Assembly: GCA_035274225.1 (NCBI GenBank)
Contig: DATEOK010000403.1
Span: 1-37,801 of the forward strand
Reading direction: 5' to 3'
From: Dongia_A sp035274225
Lineage (GTDB): Bacteria; Pseudomonadota; Alphaproteobacteria; Dongiales; Dongiaceae
Length of the DNA stretch: 37,801 nucleotides
The notes under the pieces are model-generated. The model saw only the letters and a program-made list of their open reading frames with translations, was not told where the DNA came from and searched no databases. Numbering within the stretch: the stretch's first letter is position 1; each line of letters opens with the position of its first letter. The position numbers and the translations under genes are program-made. Below are positions 32,745 to 37,801 of this stretch, piece after piece.

Positions 32745-33954
32745 CGAGTTGCACCGACACTTGCTGGCACGATCCGATGTCGCGGGTGGGCAGTTGCCAC
32801 GCGATCCTGCGCTCGGGCAAAGCGGAGATGCGGCGCGACCATACCACGCTGCCGTCGACCGCCACCGACAGCCGGCCGCGCACCGCGTGCGTGACGCGCG
32901 CCTTGAACAGCAGCGGATGATCAATCGGCGCATCGCGATAGATGCGCTGCGGATAGACGTAGGCGAGCGGTCCTTGCACGGTCACGCGCGCATCCGGTTC
33001 GCGCACGGGCAGGCCGTTCTCCAGCGCCTTCACCACCGTGCCGGCGACCGCCTTGCCTTCGCGCCAGCATTGGCCCGCGGTCTCGATCCCACGCAGCACG
33101 TTGCCGGCGGCGAAGTAGCGATGGTCGGAGCAGCGGAAATAGGCGTCGATGGCGGGACCGTGGGTGCCGGAATCGATGTCGACATGGCTCGGCGCGATCA
33201 CGGCCGTCTCCGGCCGGAAGCGGCCGGTCAGGATCACGCTGTCGCACGCCATCTCCTCGGGCCCGAAGCCGCGGTCGATCTCGATCCCGGTCACGCGATC
33301 CCGGCCGATGATGCGAAGGAGCCGCGTGTTGGTGAGCACCGGTACGCCGAAGCCGAGGCGTGCGATCCACGTGCCGGGGGCGCGCGCGGTGATGCGCGCG
33401 CTCTCCTCGATGATCGCCAGCGGCTTCAGGCCGGCGTGCCGCAGCGTCAGCAAGGTGGAGAAGGCGACCAGCTCGCTGCCGATCACGACCGGACGCTCGA
33501 ACGGGCACTTGCCATGAAGATAGACGAACTGCTGCAGCGCGCCGGTGTTCATCACGCCGAACGGACGCCCGCCGGAGATCAATCGCGCGCTGCGCGGCGT
33601 CTCGCGCGCGCCGAACGCAAGCACCACGGCCTTGGCGTGGAAGTCCTGGGGACCGTTGGGCCCGGTCGCGCGCACCAAGCCGCCCGGCTCGAGCTTCAGG
33701 GCGGTCATGTTGAGCTTCAGGTCCGAGCCGGAGGCTTCGTCGGCCAGGCGCTTGGCATAATCGGGTCCGGTGTAGACCTTGCCGAACTCGCGCAGCCCGA
33801 AGCCAAGATGGCCGCAATGGCGGGGGATACCGCCGAGTGCGCTTTCGCGCTCCAGCAGGACGGTGTTGTGGATTCCTAGCCCGCGCAGGGCGCGCGCGCA
33901 GGATAGGCCAGCAGGCCCGCCGCCCAGGATCAGCACGTCGCTTTCATGGGTCAT
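32734..33954 (-). CDS. NAD(P)/FAD-dependent oxidoreductase, partner of the GlpA-like protein
   Basis: A 406-residue flavoprotein of the pyridine nucleotide-disulfide reductase type. The FAD loop is LILGGGPAGLSCARAL (residues 8-23), a second nucleotide region starts RPVVIGSELVAFSTLLTLRHAG, and YFAAGNVLRGIETAG closes the FAD site. About 80 residues of small beta domain follow at the C-terminus. Its ATG overlaps the stop of the GlpA-like gene (ATGA) and it overlaps glpK by 11 bases, so all three are coupled. Such a pair, one GlpA-like and one NAD-linked FAD protein, matches the sets next to glpK in clostridia and Thermotoga. Opine-oxidase-type complexes are a related alternative. Confidence 0.82.
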   Translation of the reverse strand: MTHESDVLILGGGPAGLSCARALRGLGIHNTVLLERESALGGIPRHCGHLGFGLREFGKVYTGPDYAKRLADEASGSDLKLNMTALKLEPGGLVRATGPNGPQDFHAKAVVLAFGARETPRSARLISGGRPFGVMNTGALQQFVYLHGKCPFERPVVIGSELVAFSTLLTLRHAGLKPLAIIEESARITARAPGTWIARLGFGVPVLTNTRLLRIIGRDRVTGIEIDRGFGPEEMACDSVILTGRFRPETAVIAPSHVDIDSGTHGPAIDAYFRCSDHRYFAAGNVLRGIETAGQCWREGKAVAGTVVKALENGLPVREPDARVTVQGPLAYVYPQRIYRDAPIDHPLLFKARVTHAVRGRLSVAVDGSVVWSRRISALPERRIAWQLPTRDIGSCQQVSVQLDAA

Positions 33955-35306
33955 GGCTGCAGCCGGCCTTCCGCTATCGCCAGGACCTGGGCGCTGCAAT
34001 AGAAGCCCTGGCAGCGGCCCATCATGCAGCGCGTGCGCCGCTTCAAGCCACCGAGGTCGCCGGCAGGGAGCGGGCCTGCGAGCGCGGCCGCGATCTCGCT
34101 GCGCGTCACCAGCTCGCAGTGGCAGACGATGTCGCCGCCGGTCATGTATTGGCGGGGCCGATCCTCGGCAAGGTTGGGGACGGGAGTCCAGATCGGGTCC
34201 ACCTCGCGCATGTCGCCGAAACTCTCGGCAAAGCTGCGGCCGACCATCTGCGCGATGCCGAGCGCGGCGGTGAGGCCGGTCGAGCGAATGCCGGCCGCGG
34301 TGATCCAGCGGCGCTCGCGGTTGACGGCGATCTGATAGTCCTTGAACTGGGTCGCGGGCCGGAGGCCGGCATAGATCGCGTTGACCGAATGCTGCGCCAA
34401 GCCGGGGATCATCTCGACGCCCTTGGCGATCAGCTGTTCCAGCATGGCGTGGTCGACGTCGGCCCGGTCGCGATCCTGCTGATCCTCCGCCGTCGGGCCG
34501 ACGAGCAGGTTGCCGAACGCGGTGCGGCAGGCGACGACGCCCTTGGTGCGCTCGGTCGGCACCGGCAGGATGATGGCGTGCAGCAGCCCGGACGCCGGCT
34601 TGTCGAACACAACGAACTGGCCCTTGCGCGGCGTGATGGCGAATGCCGGCGGCTGGTTGATCGCCTCGACCAGGTCGCCGTGGTTGCCGGCCGCGTTGAT
34701 GACGACGCCGGCCGAAATGTCGCCGAGGGTCGTCTGCAACGTCCAGCGCGTGCTGTCGAACGCGCCGCCGGTGACACGGCACCGGCGCAGGATCTTGCCG
34801 CCGTGCGCCAGGCCCTGATGCGCGTAGGCGAGGGGTGCTGACCAGGGATCGATGATGTGCTCGCCCGGCACATGCACGGCGCCGAGGCCACGCGCGCTCA
34901 AGTGCGGCTCGCGCCTGCGCAGCGCGTCGCGGTCGATCTGCGTGACGTCGGCGACACCGTTGCGATGTGCCTGCGCGACAATGGCGGGCAGCTTGGCGAG
35001 CTGCTCCTCGTCCCACGCCACCACCAGCGCGCCGCTCTCGATCAGCGGCAGGTTGAGCTTGTCCTTGATCGCCAGGTACTCGCGGTACCCGGATTGGATG
35101 CAGCGACGCTCCACGCTGTCCTCCGGCGCATCGAATCCGGTGTGGAGCAAGGCACTGTTGCCCTTGCTCGCGCCATCGAGAATATCGGGCGCGGCCTCGA
35201 GCATAATCGGCGCGAGCCCGGCCATGGCCAGACGCCGGAAGATGGCGCAGCCGACCACGCCGGCACCAATGATGACCACTCTGCTGTCTGCGATAATTTC
35301 CCTCAC
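33951..35306 (-). CDS. GlpA-like FAD-dependent glycerol-3-phosphate dehydrogenase with BFD [2Fe-2S] domain
   Basis: A 451-residue protein. The FAD loop is VVIIGAGVVGCAIFRRL (residues 10-26). ASKGNSALLHTGFDA is the motif seen in GlpA-type proteins, and the C-terminal part is a BFD-like [2Fe-2S] domain with C395-x-C397 and C427-x4-C432 plus C437. The family oxidises glycerol 3-phosphate or 2-hydroxy acids. The start is GTG; no good ATG lies near. It begins 44 bases after the aldehyde dehydrogenase stop, so it may share that operon, and is translationally coupled to the next flavoprotein and then glpK. L-2-hydroxyglutarate oxidase is the alternative fold relative, but the glpK context supports glycerol 3-phosphate. 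Confidence 0.82.
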   Translation of the reverse strand: MREIIADSRVVIIGAGVVGCAIFRRLAMAGLAPIMLEAAPDILDGASKGNSALLHTGFDAPEDSVERRCIQSGYREYLAIKDKLNLPLIESGALVVAWDEEQLAKLPAIVAQAHRNGVADVTQIDRDALRRREPHLSARGLGAVHVPGEHIIDPWSAPLAYAHQGLAHGGKILRRCRVTGGAFDSTRWTLQTTLGDISAGVVINAAGNHGDLVEAINQPPAFAITPRKGQFVVFDKPASGLLHAIILPVPTERTKGVVACRTAFGNLLVGPTAEDQQDRDRADVDHAMLEQLIAKGVEMIPGLAQHSVNAIYAGLRPATQFKDYQIAVNRERRWITAAGIRSTGLTAALGIAQMVGRSFAESFGDMREVDPIWTPVPNLAEDRPRQYMTGGDIVCHCELVTRSEIAAALAGPLPAGDLGGLKRRTRCMMGRCQGFYCSAQVLAIAEGRLQP

Positions 35307-35349
35307 GCAGGGCAGAGTCGCAGGGCTTTCAGAGTCTGTCCAGACCTCG

Positions 35350-36738
<1,389 letters not shown>

Positions 36739-36748
36739 GATGGTGTGT

Positions 36749-36788
36749 CCGTCAGATGATCTCGAAGTCCGTCAGATGATTTCGAAGT
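36749..36788. repeat. 20-bp tandem duplication at the end of the ligase gene
   Basis: CCGTCAGATGATCTCGAAGT (36749-36768) is followed directly by a second copy with one change, C to T (36769-36788). The inner copy carries the last codons and stop of the ligase gene; the outer copy repeats them past the stop. The exact one-mismatch tandem structure points to a recent slippage or repair event. Confidence 0.9.
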
Positions 36789-37801
36789 AACGGGCCAGTT
36801 CCCAATCGGTGATGTGCTTGCGGAACTCGCGCTCTTCCCACTCGCGGGTCGAAGCCCAGTGCTCGACGAAGGCCTCGCCGAACAAATCGGCGGCCGCCTG
36901 CGACTTGCGCAGGCGTTGCGCCGCTTCCCACAGCGTGCGCGGCAGGTCGAGCTTGGCCGGATGCTTCATGTCGTAGGAATTGCCGACGATGGCCGGCATC
37001 GGCTCGATCTTGTTCTCGATGCCGTAGAGGCCGGAGCCGATCGCGACCGCCATGGCCAAGTACGGGTTCATGTCGGCGGCGGCGATGCGGTATTCGACGC
37101 GCTGCGATTTCTCGGAGCCCGGGATGACGCGCAGCGCGCAGGTGCGGTTCTCGACGCCCCAGGTCGCGTTGGTCGGCGCCCAGAAGCCGGGGATCAGGCG
37201 CGAGTAGGAATTGACCGTGCAGCTCACCATGCCGAGCAACTCCGGCATCAGCTGCTGCTGGCCGCCGACGAACCAGCGCTGCTTGTCGCTCATGTTGTGC
37301 GGCTTCTTGGCGTCATAGAAGACCGACTTGCCGTCCTTGCCCTTGAGGCTGACATGGATGTGGCCGCTCTGGCCCGGCCAGTTGTTCGACCACTTGGCCA
37401 TGAAGGTCGCCATCAGGCCGCGGCGCTGCGCCAACACCTTCATGAAGGTCTTGAACAGGGCGGCGCGGTCGGCACTCTCCAGCGCCTTGTCGACGGTGAG
37501 CGCGGCCTCGAGCACGCCGGGGCCGGTCTCGGTGTGCAGGCCTTCGATCGGCATGCGCATCTGTTCGCAGGTGTCGAGGATCTCGTGATAGAGCTCGGAC
37601 CACACCGAACCGCGCAGCACCGAATAGCCGAAATAGCCGGGCGTCATCGGCGTCAGGTTGCGATAGCCTTTCTCGCGCACGCTCTCCGGCGTCTCGTCGA
37701 ACATGAAGAATTCGTACTCGGCGGCGGAGTAGGCCTCGTAGCCCATCTTCGCGGCCCGATCGAGCACCCGGCGCAGCACGCCGCGCGGGCAGATCTCTTC
37801 C
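36772..37801 (-). CDS. glutamine synthetase family ligase, 5' part outside the window
   Basis: The frame runs off the window edge (residues EEICPRGVLRR are visible at its limit), so only the C-terminal 342 residues or so are seen. They contain the catalytic barrel of the glutamine-synthetase fold: AEYEFFMFDE (metal-binding glutamates), EGLHTETGPGVLEAAL, GQSGHIHVSLKG, NSYSRLIPGFWAPTNATWGVENR and VEYRIAAADMNPYLAMA. The spacing and the YFEII end fit the PuuA-like group, which makes gamma-glutamyl amides of putrescine or other amines. A true glutamine synthetase is less likely with the ALDH gene next door. The amine cannot be read from sequence. Confidence 0.88.
   Translation of the reverse strand, partial: EEICPRGVLRRVLDRAAKMGYEAYSAAEYEFFMFDETPESVREKGYRNLTPMTPGYFGYSVLRGSVWSELYHEILDTCEQMRMPIEGLHTETGPGVLEAALTVDKALESADRAALFKTFMKVLAQRRGLMATFMAKWSNNWPGQSGHIHVSLKGKDGKSVFYDAKKPHNMSDKQRWFVGGQQQLMPELLGMVSCTVNSYSRLIPGFWAPTNATWGVENRTCALRVIPGSEKSQRVEYRIAAADMNPYLAMAVAIGSGLYGIENKIEPMPAIVGNSYDMKHPAKLDLPRTLWEAAQRLRKSQAAADLFGEAFVEHWASTREWEEREFRKHITDWELARYFEII

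Noticed and set aside
32734..35016. 760-codon minus-strand frame suggesting a fused flavoprotein
   Set aside because: Only the part from 33954 onward is real; the upstream part is out of frame with the GlpA-like gene, which has its own complete domains and ends in an ATGA overlap.

Overview
The window is a GC-rich stretch (about two thirds G+C by eye) of an alphaproteobacterial chromosome. Supporting signs are the three-gene proton-translocating transhydrogenase (pntAA-pntAB-pntB), a COQ9 homologue, a GTG-started rpsU standing alone, an M3B oligoendopeptidase F, a DUF6356 protein, and an intergenic palindromic repeat of the type common in Rhizobiales and relatives. The genus cannot be fixed from the sequence. 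I see no rRNA, tRNA, CRISPR array, insertion sequence, prophage gene or integrase. Most of the window is metabolic housekeeping with dense coding and long antisense shadow frames caused by high GC.

Layout. 1-6 kb: the 3' part of a pentapeptide-repeat protein, a phytanoyl-CoA dioxygenase-like (PhyH) protein and a PaaK-like adenylate-forming enzyme on the plus strand. A 104-bp nested palindrome follows, then a minus-strand pair (GNAT acetyltransferase and long-chain acyl-CoA ligase) joined by an ATGA overlap. 6-13 kb: pepF, a UbiB/ABC1 kinase, a glutathione S-transferase and the pnt operon. 13-15 kb: an Lrp/AsnC regulator facing pntB with a 15-bp Lrp-like palindrome upstream, a DUF6356 membrane protein, and a REC-GGDEF protein whose receiver and cyclase sites are both degenerate. 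15-20 kb: uppP, a lower-GC secreted protein of unknown function, rpsU with its terminator and a terminator-like hairpin in its leader, def-COQ9-DUF393-P-loop kinase packed end to end, and a second GST.

20-28 kb holds the most coherent metabolic story. An Lrp regulator, overlapping a ChaC-type gamma-glutamylcyclotransferase, diverges from a PLP gamma-lyase/synthase and a homodimeric E1 (AceE-like) 2-oxoacid dehydrogenase, with a TauE/SafE exporter downstream. This matches the known mdeR-mdeA-mdeB arrangement of Pseudomonas putida (methionine gamma-lyase plus 2-oxobutyrate E1), extended by glutathione-breakdown and sulfur-anion export functions. A LysR-NAD(P)H quinone reductase pair and a cysteine-dioxygenase-like cupin lie next to it.

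28-37.8 kb: a small secreted four-cysteine protein, then a minus-strand series. In transcription order this is a glutamine-synthetase-family ligase (partial), aldehyde dehydrogenase, GlpA-like flavoprotein with a BFD [2Fe-2S] tail, a second FAD oxidoreductase, glycerol kinase, a DUF1287 protein and an iron-containing alcohol dehydrogenase. The GlpA-like/FAD/GlpK core is translationally overlapped and resembles the multi-subunit glycerol-3-phosphate dehydrogenase sets of clostridia and Thermotoga.

No wholly new defence or mobile system is evident. The items I would look at first are the extended mde-like sulfur locus, the doubly degenerate REC-GGDEF protein, the covarying nested palindrome, the rpsU leader hairpin and the two-flavoprotein glycerol cluster.
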